A stretch of 64,000 nt of DNA from Antedon bifida. Its lineage: Eukaryota > Echinodermata > Crinoidea > Comatulida > Antedonidae. The translations under genes and the position numbers were made by a program. Shown piece by piece: positions 9,688 to 19,761 of this stretch. How positions within the stretch are numbered: the stretch's first letter is position 1; the number at the start of each line of letters is the position of its first letter. The DNA lies in NCBI GenBank assembly GCA_963402885.1, contig OY727101.1, forward strand, positions 8,628,917-8,692,916, read 5' to 3'. Below the pieces are notes generated by a model, which saw only the letters and a program-made list of their open reading frames with translations, ran no database searches and was not told the origin of the DNA.

Positions 9688-10059
9688 AAAGTACCTACAA
9701 GTCGACACTCCCATAAAAATCCAATTACAGACTACTTTCAAATTTGATTTCATCGGCTGTATAAATCGCCTCAAATTAAAGACAAGCCAATAGCCAAGGA
9801 CATATCAACCTTGAAGAATTATAATGCAATTGCTGTAGTTGCGGGTGAAAACGATTTAAACACGGCACATCTTTTTTTAAAAAAAATAGGCATTGTTGCT
9901 GGTACAATGCAAACTTCACTCTCACAAAGCATAAACACCTTAAAAACCAGAATCTCGCCAAAACCTAGATTATCTCAAAATATTTCCTGCCCTTTATATA
10001 GTCCGTACAGCTTATTACCCACACAGTACATATCTTTTACTTACCTGTTCTGCCAGTAG

Positions 10060-10114
10060 GTAATTGAAAAATCAGCAAATTTTGTCAAATTAACAAGTGG
10101 CAACACTTGTACAG
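10060..10114 (+). CDS. Small tail exon, copy A1 (VIEKSANFVKL)
   Basis: A 55 nt exon with an acceptor ending CCAGTAG and a GTAAGA donor. Entered in phase 0 from 9374, it reads VIEKSANFVKLTSGNTCT and leaves in phase 1, the phase used by all following small exons. It is unrecognised outside this context. Confidence 0.55.
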
Positions 10115-10158
10115 GTAAGAAGAATAAGAAAAACTTATTTTATTGTGTTTTTCTATAG

Positions 10159-10937
10159 GAGATAACCCAGAAGCCTAGAAGTAGAAATGAATACTTTTAC
10201 AGGTAAGCTTTAATATAGTTTATAAACAAAGTATGTAAAATGAGAATACTTCTTTTGCTAATAGAAGAGACAATTCCAGAGTGCCATAAAATCAAGACCA
10301 TATATTTGTTGTTTTAAACATGGACAAAAAATTTATGGTAGATCTTAAGTTCTTCAATGCAATCAGTGCAATCAAAGTACTTAATGTACAGATAGATATT
10401 AGGAATATATTAAATTGTTAACTTTTCTTTTATTATTGATCAGCAGATGAAACTTTTAAAGAAGAAGAAAACATCACAGGTAAGCTTATAAAACATTACT
10501 AATAAAAATCTATACCAGCTGGTGCTGAGGTGAGGTGAAATTAAGATTGACTCTTTCTATGAAGTTCTTTTTTAGTGTTAAAATTAATTAATCCATGTCC
10601 CATTTTCCATTCCAATCTGTCCCTCTGTCATAAGAAATGTTTAAGAGTTGTGCAACTGTAGATGCCGGAAATGGCACTTATCAGACACAAATTAGATTTT
10701 CGTAAACATTACATTCTTAACATTTTATTGTTGTTTATCAGCAGATGATGCTGATAGTTATGGACAACTAGAAATTGCCACAACATCAGGTAAGTCTACT
10801 ACAATATTAGCAGCAAAACATTTGAAAACACAAATGTACAATGTATCAAGAACGAAAATGTATAAAATATTAATGTTATAAATTGTTTTTGTTTACTACT
10901 ATAGGAGATGACCTATACAACCATGACGATCTCACAG
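10159..10937 (+). CDS. Ladder of four small exons, copy A1
   Basis: Exons are 10159-10202 (44 nt), 10447-10479 (33), 10745-10789 (45) and 10905-10937 (33), each with an AG acceptor and a GTAAGC or GTAAGT donor. Read in phase 1 the last three give DETFKEEENIT, DDADSYGQLEIATTS and GDDLYNHDDLT. They are short and acidic, each begins with D or GD and ends with T or S, and each length is a multiple of three. The first exon (DNPEA, then EVEMNTFT) is one base short of that pattern in both A1 and A2. Phase continuity into the terminal exon supports real exons, perhaps optional cassettes of a stalk or cytoplasmic tail. Confidence 0.62.
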
Positions 10938-11015
10938 GTAAGTTTATATTTAAAAAGGTTCGTTCTTCACATGCCAAAGAGCATTCAATTGGTTAAAGAG
11001 CAGTGCATATATATG

Positions 11016-11218
11016 ATTAGACTGGGTTCCAGCCCATAAATAGTAAAGATAAATAATTTGGCACATATGGTATGATAACCTACGTCATTCTTATCGGATG
11101 TTTGCAGGCATGCAAATCGATTTCTTCACATATTTCCCCAGTGCGTAAATCTGAGTATTATATTATACGTATAAAACGCCATATGTGCCAAAATTTACGG
11201 GCTGGAACACAGTCTAAT
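11016..11218. repeat. Foldback element, about 203 bp, in last intron of copy A1
   Basis: The left arm, ATTAGACTGGGTTCCAGCCC, continues to TTTGGCACATATGG at 11069. It is matched by the reverse complement of 11179-11218 (CCATATGTGCC to AGTCTAAT). The left arm has a 15 bp AT-rich extra stretch. No target duplication is clear. It may be a MITE, or it may form a hairpin in RNA. Confidence 0.7.
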
Positions 11219-11514
11219 ATAGGATGGATGTCTGAGGTTGTCATATGTACCTGTAGGCCTATACTTCTGTATTTAAGCATTTTAATTGGAATATTGTTGA
11301 ACATTAAAGGGAAAGAGATCAATATAGTGTTATTTTTGAACAAGTACAGTACTACAGTAGTTATAAAATATGGGCCGGTTGTTGGTCGCAAATATTCAAT
11401 TTCTCGATTCCAAGTGGATAGCTGTTATGTGACATCAAAATAGGACAAATTTAGGACAAATACATCTGTAAGAGATGATAGAATAATTGCATTTTTGTTT
11501 TTCTCATTTTGCAG

Positions 11515-11588
11515 GCAAGAAAGAGGTAGCGAAATTGTTGTCCTGGATTCTCAATTCAAAATTGGATAATTATAAGGATGAAAGTTAA
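11515..11588 (+). CDS. Terminal coding exon, copy A1
   Basis: The acceptor is TTTTGCAG. Entered in phase 1 it reads KKEVAKLLSWILNSKLDNY, then KDES and a stop at 11586-11588. A2 has 8 extra bases after KKEVAKLL and so a different C-terminus. A polyadenylation signal is 1.9 kb downstream. Confidence 0.5.
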
Positions 11589-11898
11589 GAATGAAAAAAT
11601 GATGCTGATGAATTTTTGATTTTAAAAGGTTTGAAAATAGATATAACATAACGTATGTTAACGTTCTGATTGATATACTTGTTTTTAATAGTGTTACCAT
11701 ATCAATTTGTCAGGCTGTTGCACCTAAGGGCGCGTTTATACAACACGCTATTACACGCATATTCAACACGCCTACGAGAAGTGTGTTCTATAACATCGAA
11801 GAGATTCCGTGTAATGAGATTTTAATTGCAAAAAAGGCTACTTGGCTGAATCCTAACATTTTGTGGATTCCCGGTTGCTGTTATTATTATAAATAATA

Positions 11899-12660
11899 GT
11901 GTAATTTGATATTTGGGCTACAATAGTCTATAGATTATAGCATGGATTAATTAGTTTAAACTAATTGATACATGGTTATATACTACAAGTTGATCAATTT
12001 GGAAATGTTTGCAATATTAAAAGTGTAATTTGATATTTGGACTACAATAGTCTATAGCATGTATTAATTAGTTTAAACTAATTGATTCCGTAAATCTTCT
12101 AATTGTAACCCTGGGTTATTATTTTTTGATTGTTTTTTAGGGTGGGTTACTATTAGAAGTGGGGGGGGGGGGGGAAGGGGGATTCCTATTGGAGTAGTGG
12201 GTTATTATTACTAATCTTAAATTAGGCACCTGAAAATAGTAAGGCACCTGAAAATAGTAACCCACCCCAACTTTTCCGGTCAGCAAATCATAGAAAAATA
12301 ATAAAACAGTACGAATAAATAAATTTGTTTGAACTTTATTTTATAAACTCAAAAACACTCAGTCCTCCCGAGATCAACATGCATTATCTCCTTATTTTCA
12401 AAATATTGCTGCATAATAAACGACCAGTCTTAATGTCATTTTTTCAATAGTTTTTGTGACTCTAATAATAACCTCCCCCATGGGTTACTAGTAGTAGTAG
12501 TGGGTTATTATTATAGATTGACTTATAAGTTGGGTTACTACTAGAAGGGGGGTTACTATTAGAGTGTGGGTTACTATTAGAATTGACGGTACATGGTATA
12601 ATACAAGCTGATCAATTTGGAAATGTTCACAATATTAAAGTGTAATTTATTAAGTTATTC
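11899..12660. repeat. 124 bp tandem repeat, second copy split by MITE
   Basis: A unit starting GTGTAATTTGATATTTGG begins at 11899 and again at 12023. Both contain the palindrome TTAGTTTAAACTAA. The second is interrupted at 12088-12589 and resumes with TACATGGTATAATACAAG. Confidence 0.75.
12088..12589. mobile_element. MITE-like element, 502 bp, unit 1
   Basis: Imperfect terminal inverted repeats start CCGTAAATCTTCTAATTGTA and end (reverse complement) CCGTCAATTCTAATAGTAAC. It interrupts a tandem repeat whose first copy shows the empty site. The inside carries many GGGTTACTATTAGA-like blocks in both directions and a run of about 14 G. There is no coding capacity. The target duplication is short or unclear. 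Confidence 0.75.
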
Positions 12661-13466
12661 AGTGATTAAATATTTCAAAGTATTTCAGCTAGAATGTCAA
12701 TGTTTCTAATTTATTTTTCTTTACATTATGATCATTTATTTATACATAAAAATCATCACATATAAGACAAGAACAATTGTCCTGTAATTGATCCTGCTGG
12801 AGATAGATTTCATACATGTTAAAAACGTCAAATGTTTTTAAAAAAATTACCGGTATGAATATGAAAATATGAAGCACAATTAGTGTAGTATGTTCCTTAA
12901 TAAAATTCTTAAAATTAATACTGTAACAGACTGAAATTAGGAACTATCCAGTGTATGTTAGATTCAATTAATAGTATTCCTAACACAGTACATTACTGTA
13001 GCAGCTTTGAGCGAGTAGCCAGATTTCTAATTCTTACATGATTGTACAGTAGAACAAATCATCAATAAAATAATCCAATACTTTTACTGGATTTGGACAT
13101 CAGATGAATCTCTGATGAATCTAAAGATGTTAAAAACCACATGGACAATTGTTATTTAAATATTTTCAACGTCATGACAATACAAATTACATATTTAGAA
13201 TATGACATCAACTAAGAACAATATAGCCATAGAAAATGAGAAAAACTGCAACCAGCTGCCCAAGAACATTTACTCCATCAACACATCAGACACTAGGCCT
13301 ATATGAAAAGGAAAAAGACATTATTAATGTTAACACAACGAGTACCAGACAACATAACTCTTTTGGGATCATTTCAGCCACCAGTTATTGCGGCCGTCAG
13401 TTATGCCAGTACATTTTTTTTTTAAATTTATTTTACATGTGCCAATAAGTATGTGTGATTTTTATA
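12661..13466. other. Probable 3' UTR or flank of copy A1, no gene
   Basis: AT-rich, no convincing reading frame. It ends with a candidate polyadenylation signal, so it may be the 3' untranslated region. Confidence 0.4.
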
Positions 13467-13472
13467 AATAAA
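13467..13472 (+). terminator. Candidate polyadenylation signal, copy A1
   Basis: AATAAA followed by a GT-rich stretch (GTTGTTTTGTTTCCGTGTTG). The same arrangement is at 40124 in unit 2. Confidence 0.4.
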
Positions 13473-13499
13473 GTTGTTTTGTTTCCGTGTTGGTTTTAT

Positions 13500-14050
13500 T
13501 CTGCAAATTGTGGTTTTTTAAATGTTGGAAATTAGTTTATTTATTATTAGTTACCATTACCAATATTAATAATTAATATTCATTTTATCGATAACAGGAT
13601 TATGGTTTCTGTATCAAGTTATAAACTCCAAGTGCATAAGAAATGAAGAAGTACAATTAAAAAAACGGGAAATATTGTGTTTATGAGATGAGCCTTGTTG
13701 TGTGGGGTATCATGTATAATAATGATATGCAGAAATAAGAAAAGACGTAAACAAAAGAAATATACGATTAATTATTATAATTAATCATTAAAACTAGATG
13801 GTAGATTAGTAAAATTTGTTTTGTATTAAGACACATTGATTAGTATTTATCGGCTGTTTAATAATTAATTAATATTTACTATATTCATAAAAACATTGCG
13901 CGGCTGATACTTGACTAGATACTAAACTAGTTTAATGGCCATTTAGTTCTGTGTTTATTTATGGCTATTTGGAGGCCTCCTTTTGTTTGGTGCGCATACA
14001 AAAGTGGGCCCGATCATCCGTTTAACACCCATACGCGAATCCTGGGCGAA
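13500..14050. other. Intergenic spacer, nothing recognised
   Basis: AT-rich sequence with short palindromes such as AATTATTATAATTAAT. No gene or named repeat seen. Confidence 0.4.
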
Positions 14051-14055
14051 TATCT

Positions 14056-14390
14056 ACTAGGCCTATTCTAGGCCTACCTAGCTAGGCTTAGGCTAGGGCC
14101 TAGCCTAGGCCTACCTAGCTAGGCTTAGGCTAGGGCCTAGCCTAAGAAAGATAAGCTAAATAGGCCTAGCTAGGCCCCTAGGCTAGTTATTTGGCCCTAA
14201 TTAATAGCGATATACAGTACTATGCGGCGACTATAATAGGCTAGGCCTAACCTTTTAGCTTAGCTGACTAGGCCTATGCAACTAGTTTTTAAAATTGGTA
14301 CCAACTCACCTCACGCCCAGCCAGGCGGCAAAGGCCGCATCACTTAGACCTAGGCTAGGCCTTCTAGGCCTAGAATAGAAGACACCGAAA
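14056..14390. repeat. TAGGCCTA/CTAGGC palindrome-rich tract, unit 1
   Basis: Dense overlapping TAGGCCTA, CTAGCTAGG and GGCCTAGCC words. A block near 14062-14145 is present twice here but once in unit 2 (40715-40755). It has low-complexity, satellite-like character. Confidence 0.8.
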
Positions 14391-15053
14391 ACAAATTAAA
14401 AGACATGCCTCTAGGACCTAGAATTATTTATAAATTTGGTGAAACAGAATTTAGCCATTTAATTATTTTGTTTTATATAAATTGTAGCCTTAAGGATTGA
14501 CAGAAAATAAACTTAGATAGGGGTCAATCGGTTGATTTTACTTCCCTCTTTTTAGTGTAAAATGGCCTTAAGGGTAATAATAAACTCCCCTTAGCACAGC
14601 GATTGTGGTATGAAAACGTTAAGGGGAAAGACAAAAAGGGTTATATCTGCCATTTTACCTACAAAATATAAAAAAAGTTTGTATCGTATTATTGGAATCA
14701 TTAACATATATGTTGAAACGCAAAAAAGAATATATTTAGCCGATATTTTGGTTTAAAACGGTTGGAATACCATCTTTCCCACTACACCTGTACAAAACCA
14801 TTTGCATAACAACGCCGACATACCACCAACGATGAGATATAAATTCTTTTCTAAACACGTAACGAAGAGAACTATAATTCCTTTTTTTCTGACATTCAAT
14901 TGTTAGTCATTCGCGGCGGTCAACGCGCCACACTGTTGAATTTTGATGTTGTTAATCTTTTACATTATATTATCCTAAATTAACCTGACTCTCTAAATAT
15001 CTCTCTTTCAAAATAAAAGAAAAGCATTTTATATTTATTTTTAAAAAAAGAAA

Positions 15054-15136
15054 TCCGTAGAGATTCGAACCCCAGCCAGTAGAGCTGAGAGAATTCAATC
15101 CAAACGATAGTTACTAGAGCACTACCCGTTATGCCA
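15054..15136 (-). repeat. tRNA-like element (SINE head), minus strand
   Basis: The minus strand has an A-box-like ATAACGGGTAGTGCTC and a B-box GGTTCGAATCT, followed by TTTCTTTTTTT, a Pol III-type terminator. It lacks a convincing cloverleaf and CCA end, so it is called a SINE or tRNA relic, not a tRNA gene. Confidence 0.55.
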
Positions 15137-15285
15137 CAATGTACACGAGTAATAAAAGGTGACAATAGTAAGTCTTATACGCGCTTCATATTACGTCATT
15201 CTAATCGTTACGTCATAAATTTGCATATATCATGACGTACTTTTGAGGAAACGAATCTAGTTTTAACCTAATTGCTATTAACCAG

Positions 15286-15590
15286 AGGGCCGGATAGCTC
15301 AGTTGGTAGAGCGTCGTGGAACACGATTATCGTGGGTTCAAACCCCATGCCGGTCGGTGGAAAAGAGTTAAAGCTATGCGAGCTTCTGTGTTTGGGGTTC
15401 ACAGATTTAAACGTCCCCCTTTCCACCACACATTATGAGGCAATAACATCAAAGCATCTGATGTGTGGTACCCCCAAGGCTGTGAGAGAGCCTTACCGTG
15501 CTAGAGGCAAGGGAGCACACCATCATTTTTTTTTTTGGCTTCCCGCCTCTTTCCGATCTCGTAAATTTTATGTTTGGCGCCCTCAATTTT
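15286..15590 (+). repeat. tRNA-derived SINE, unit 1
   Basis: The head GCCGGATAGCTCAGTTGGTA gives a good D arm (GCTC/GAGC) and A box, and GTGGGTTCAAACCCC is a strong B box. The anticodon arm does not form a normal 7-nt loop with T33, so it is not a working tRNA. A roughly 230 bp body follows and contains a run of about 10 T. Confidence 0.75.
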
Positions 15591-16150
15591 AAGAACACCT
15601 TAAGTTATGTCAGAAAATTAGGAACAAATAAATAGAAATGTGTAAAGATGCCGATGCCTAGCCTGGCTAGTGTATTCTCTCTATTTATTTAAATACATAT
15701 GCATTATTGTAATAAATAATTTCACAATTTCTGTGTGAATTATTAACTTTGAACAAACGAACATTATTCCAAACCATGTACTACATTTTACTGTGTTTGA
15801 TCATGAATAAATGAAATGAATTAAGTGAATAATTGATCATGAGAAATCAAAACAACTGATACAATGAATTAAATGATAAACAACAGCAGCCATCCAACCA
15901 ACCCATTGATTGCTACTCCTATACAAATATTGATCAGTTGGTATGCCGTGCGTTATTATGCAAATGAGTTGGTGCAGGTGTAGTGGGGAAGATGGTATTG
16001 TTATTCATTGCGGTCAACACGCCACACTGTTGAATGTTGATATTGTTGATTATTCAAATCTTGTAAGAAAAACTATTTCTCCGGGCGGGAACCTAGCAGA
16101 TCCCCTCATTTAGTTTGAAAGAAATCCATCTGGAAAAGATCTACACACAT

Positions 16151-16637
16151 GTTCTAGCTATTCCAAATCCATTATAAAAATAATACCATTTATAATGCAA
16201 ATGGCGAATGTAAAAAAAAACAGACGTTAAGGCGAAATCGCAAAATTATATTTGTTGACAAATGTTATGGACATTTTAATTCACGTTCATTCCCCTGATA
16301 TAGTATAGTTTAAACTACACACTGTTCTAGCTATTCCAAATCCAGTATAAATTATAATACCATTTATAATGCGATGTAGGCCTAGGCCTAAATGGCGAAT
16401 GTTAAAAAAACAGACGTTAAGGCGAAACAGTAAAATTATATTTGTTGACAAATTTTATTGAAATTTTAATTCACGACTGCTTTAATCTCACTCTTCCCTG
16501 ATATAGTGTAGTCAAAACTACTATCACACATGTTCTAGCTATTCTAAATCCACTAAAAAATAATAATACCATTTATAATTTGCAATGTAAATGGCGAATG
16601 TTAAAAAAACAGACGTTAAGGCGAAATAGTAAAAAGA
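16151..16637. repeat. Three-copy tandem repeat (173-208 bp), unit 1
   Basis: Copies begin GTTCTAGCTATTC at 16151, 16324 and 16532. Each contains AATGGCGAATGT and CAGACGTTAAGGCGAAA. A TAGGCCTAGGCCTA block is inserted only in the middle copy. Confidence 0.85.
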
Positions 16638-16639
16638 GC

Positions 16640-17980
16640 TGTCCCCAATTAAACGGTTCTACTATAATATAAATGTAGGCCTACACTATAATAGCTTATG
16701 AGAAGAAAAATTTACTACACAAATGTTATAATGTAAAAGAAAAATACTAGTATCAAGTTTTTTTTTTAAAATAACTTAGGCGCACTTTTAGTAAAAAAAA
16801 ATGTTGTAAATGTATAGTAGAACCATAGGCATCATATTTTGAAAAATAAAAAATGTCCAAATCATCTAAAATTCTAGTAAATTACCCAATTTTTATACTA
16901 AAGATAAATAAATACATATAGAATTATTGTACCAAATTTGAACAAAATTGAAGTTGGTTAAGTATTTTTCCACGATGGTTTTTGAATGATGTTTTTACAG
17001 TTTTATTTTATCCAAATAATACTAAATTTCTATCACTAATAAAAATCTAACTTTTCGATATACTGTATTACAATTTTGGAATTAAATACTCTTTTATGAG
17101 TGGAACACACTTATGCTATTAAATATTACTTAACTTTTTTTCCCCGTTATTATTTGAAACCTACGCGAAATAATAAGAGAGGACGCTGTTTTACTGGTAA
17201 TAGATATGGTTATTATGTGTTGTATTCTTCCGCTCGAGTATTCTTTAACCCCACAGACTACATCGCCCAGATAAATAGCGAGATCCTAAATATTTTTGTA
17301 TTCTTATATACTATAGGAAAGATGATTCCATTTTGCTAAAGGAACCTTTAGAAATACAATAGCTTTATTTATTTGCAGTTTATTCAACAAGAAACGGAAA
17401 CTAAATATCTAAATAAATAAAGTATAGACATAATGAATTAAATTAATAAGTACTTTTAGTACGAGAAAATGTATTATCAATGGGCAAAATGTGTAGCATT
17501 GATGCCATAAAAAAATAAATTGACGAGTATCGGTAAATATTAGGCTTAGCTCGTGGTTCAGTGTAGCGGAGGAAATTCACTTTAGCTGCGTATCCTTATT
17601 ACCACAACGCGAGAGAAATTGGCCTAACGGGTAGGCCTAGGACTTGTAGTGTGGGGGGCCTAGAAAGTCAAGCAGAGTGCCTCGGCCAACCTACGTTCCC
17701 TAGTAGGTAGAATGTTAATTTAGACCAGGCCATTTTTAAATAGGGCTGTATAGCGGAAATAGTTCTGGTGGTTCTACTTATATTTATTTGTATTAAATGA
17801 TTTACCAAATCCTATACTTATACTACCTTAACATAAGAATTAGTAATAAACTAATAATTACTTCTACGGGAAAATATTTTATATCGACGGGGCAAAAAAT
17901 ATCTGCATTCTTAAACAATAAGTTGACGAGTCTCAAAAAGTGTGGGCCTGCACGAACCTCCTGCGGGGAAGTTTGATTTC
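16640..17980. other. Intergenic spacer, nothing recognised
   Basis: AT-rich. Short open frames here do not resemble known proteins and are not flanked by coherent splice sites. Confidence 0.4.
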
Positions 17981-17983
17981 GGC

Positions 17984-18560
17984 CTAGCCTAGGCCTAGGC
18001 CTAGCTGGCCTATCCGTTGTATTGTATTGTATAGCAATACACATTTTATACTTAGCTAGGCCTAGGCCCCTAGCTAGTAGTTTTTTTATTGACATGTGGA
18101 AGGATGTCTTCGTATCAAATTAGCTTTGGATACAAATTGTTTTTTTTAAGGTAAAGTGGTTGCAACAATAGAATAGGCCTAGGCCTATCATAATAATAGG
18201 CCTAGGCCTAGTATTAGCTCTAGGCCTACTAGGCCTATAGTCTATTATAGCTCTAGGCCTAGTTAGGCTAGCTAGGCCTATATGACAGATCTGTTTTCTT
18301 CTTCTTTCTTTTATGGGAATGGGTTAGGCCTAGGCCTAAGGCCTAGCTAGGCTAGTATTATTACTATAAAGGCTATATCGTTAGTCTAGTATCAAGCTAG
18401 CCTAGGCCGAAGACCCTATATTCAATTAGGTTTTCTGTTGACAGCTTTCATTCTAAAAACTAGGAAATGTAATTTTGGTTTAAGGTTTATTTTTTTTAGG
18501 CCCAGCAGGCTAGCCTACAAGCTGGGACCTATCATCCTAGTATTGGCCTAGCCTATTTTA
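17984..18560. repeat. TAGGCCTA palindrome-rich tract 2, unit 1
   Basis: Blocks of overlapping TAGGCCTA occur at 17984-18010, 18055-18080, 18173-18275 and 18325-18355. In unit 2 the 3.0 kb element sits inside the equivalent tract. Confidence 0.8.
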
Positions 18561-19562
18561 TACCAATACCTAATAAATACAGTACAATCTATTCGCATGT
18601 CCTATATTAAACACCAAACCAAAGACTATTCAGGGTTATATGTAACAAATACGATGTAAATAGGCCTATATGCTTTTTATAAATCAACTTCAGTTCCAAA
18701 AAGTCAATATTTATATAGTTAAAAACAAGGAATATTTAAATAACGCTAACTGTTACGCCGTACACATCTTTTGATCGATTCAATAAGCAATATTTTATAA
18801 TTCGAGATCTGTGCTGACTTGTCTGTGTTCTTGGGTGATTCTTCAGACAAGACATAAAGTTGTTGGTCACTGTCTGTACGACCTAATAATTAATAATTAA
18901 TTAAAAAATTAGTAGAATTGTTATTGTTTCTTCAGAAGAAAAAAATCTCAAAATGACCAACAGAAGACGACTGTGTTTTGAAGCATCACATATTAGAAGA
19001 CAAGACCCAGATGGACATTTACTGTATTCTATTTGAAGGAAAAGGTAATCTTATAATAGGCTTACTAATATTTTATGCAGTGTAGTGAAATTCAGGCATC
19101 ACTGCATCAGTGGAAAATTCAGAATGTTAACACCAGACCATGATTTACTGGCTAATTGTTAAAAAGTGATATATTGTGATATATGCAGTAGTTATTTGAA
19201 AAAAATCATAAATCATTAATTAAAAATACTGTTGCAGCCAATGGCGCAATTGCAGATAATTCTTCTTTTTATAAAAAAAAGTGCAAAAAAGAATTATAAG
19301 GCTTCCATTTCAGCAGGGCTTGATTTTTGTTTTTGTTGTGACTAGCCCACTGGGCAAGATAACTTAACTTAATTATATTAAGCCTATAGTTTAAGTAAAT
19401 GCTAAATTAAATTATAAATAAACAACTATAAAATAAAATTATTTTTAATTTACACTAAAATATGTTTTAATGTTAATAATAAATTAAGTACAAAGTACTG
19501 TAAAATATTTCATCCCAATTGTTAATTAACTTAATCAACAGGTAAGTATAATGTTCCCTTAG
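18560..19562. other. Flank upstream of copy B1, no firm gene
   Basis: AT-rich. A short stretch near 18950-19043, with an acceptor-like TTTCTTCAG before it and a GTAATC after it, could be a decayed upstream PKHD1L1 exon, but the reading frame is not convincing. Confidence 0.3.
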
Positions 19563-19708
19563 GTTGCTTTCTTGGATATTGGAGAAGTTACTGTAGAAGG
19601 TCCAGCGGTTGTATACATTTCATAATGGCTTCAGTCCTGCTATCGGGATGTTTGGTACTTCAGGACTAACAATTCAGGATAATGTAATTCACCACACAGT
19701 TGGAGCAG
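19563..19708 (+). CDS. Beta-helix exon, copy B1 (VAFLDIGEVTV)
   Basis: It reads VAFLDIGEVTVEGP, then in a shifted frame NGFSPAIGMFGTSGLTIQDN and VIHHTVGAG. This is the parallel beta-helix region of fibrocystin-L (compare the family's GVFGT and DNVIH motifs). Relative to A2 an 8-base loss breaks the frame. The donor is GTAAGC. Confidence 0.72.
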
Positions 19709-19761
19709 GTAAGCAATGCCAAAATACTTCTCTTTCCCTTATATAGTAACTTACATTTTAG

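Larger units (their letters stand above)
247..11588 (+). pseudogene. PKHD1L1-like copy A1 (3' part of fibrocystin-L-like gene)
   Basis: This is a 3' fragment of a gene related to PKHD1L1 (fibrocystin-L). That family encodes a very large extracellular receptor-like protein anchored near its C-terminus. Recognised exons are 247-421, 743-860, 7089-7279, 7986-8228, 8380-8576, 8757-8910, 9048-9374, 10060-10114, four small exons between 10159 and 10937, and 11515-11588. The first three join in phase and match the conserved region before the INGPQDHGWC segment. The exon carrying INGPQDHGWC itself is missing and replaced by a LINE fragment. A Gypsy element lies wholly inside the intron 861-7088. Frame shifts inside 8380-8576, 8757-8910 and 9048-9374, most of them shared with other copies, suggest a pseudogene. 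The copy starts before the window and no promoter is visible. Confidence 0.75.
14764..16051. repeat. Inverted and direct repeat pair bracketing SINEs, unit 1
   Basis: Arm 14764-14825 is about 85-90% identical to the reverse complement of 15939-16000 (shared core GGTGTAGTGGG and TTATGCAAATG). A separate direct repeat (CGGTCAAC, then GCCACACTGTTGAA) is at 14908-14955 and 16005-16051. The two tRNA-like elements lie between. Together these may be two partly inverted copies of one older element. Confidence 0.65.

Noticed and set aside
9811-10059. 82-codon plus-strand frame (and the copy at 34693)
   Set aside because: Lies in an intron, ends at the acceptor of the next small exon, and shows no protein family signal.
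11072-11443. 123-codon plus-strand frame and the 171-codon version at 35954
   Set aside because: Runs through the foldback element and, in unit 2, across the duplication junction. Composition is not protein-like.
12155-12185. Telomere-like or origin signal at the G run
   Set aside because: A simple G homopolymer within a MITE-like element, with no TTAGGG repeats.
15286-15357. A functional tRNA gene
   Set aside because: The A and B boxes and D arm are good, but the anticodon arm cannot form a normal loop and a SINE body follows. Called a SINE head.
17100-18095. Open frames of 79 and 90 codons in the spacer
   Set aside because: No homology, no splice context, and part of one lies in TAGGCCTA repeats.
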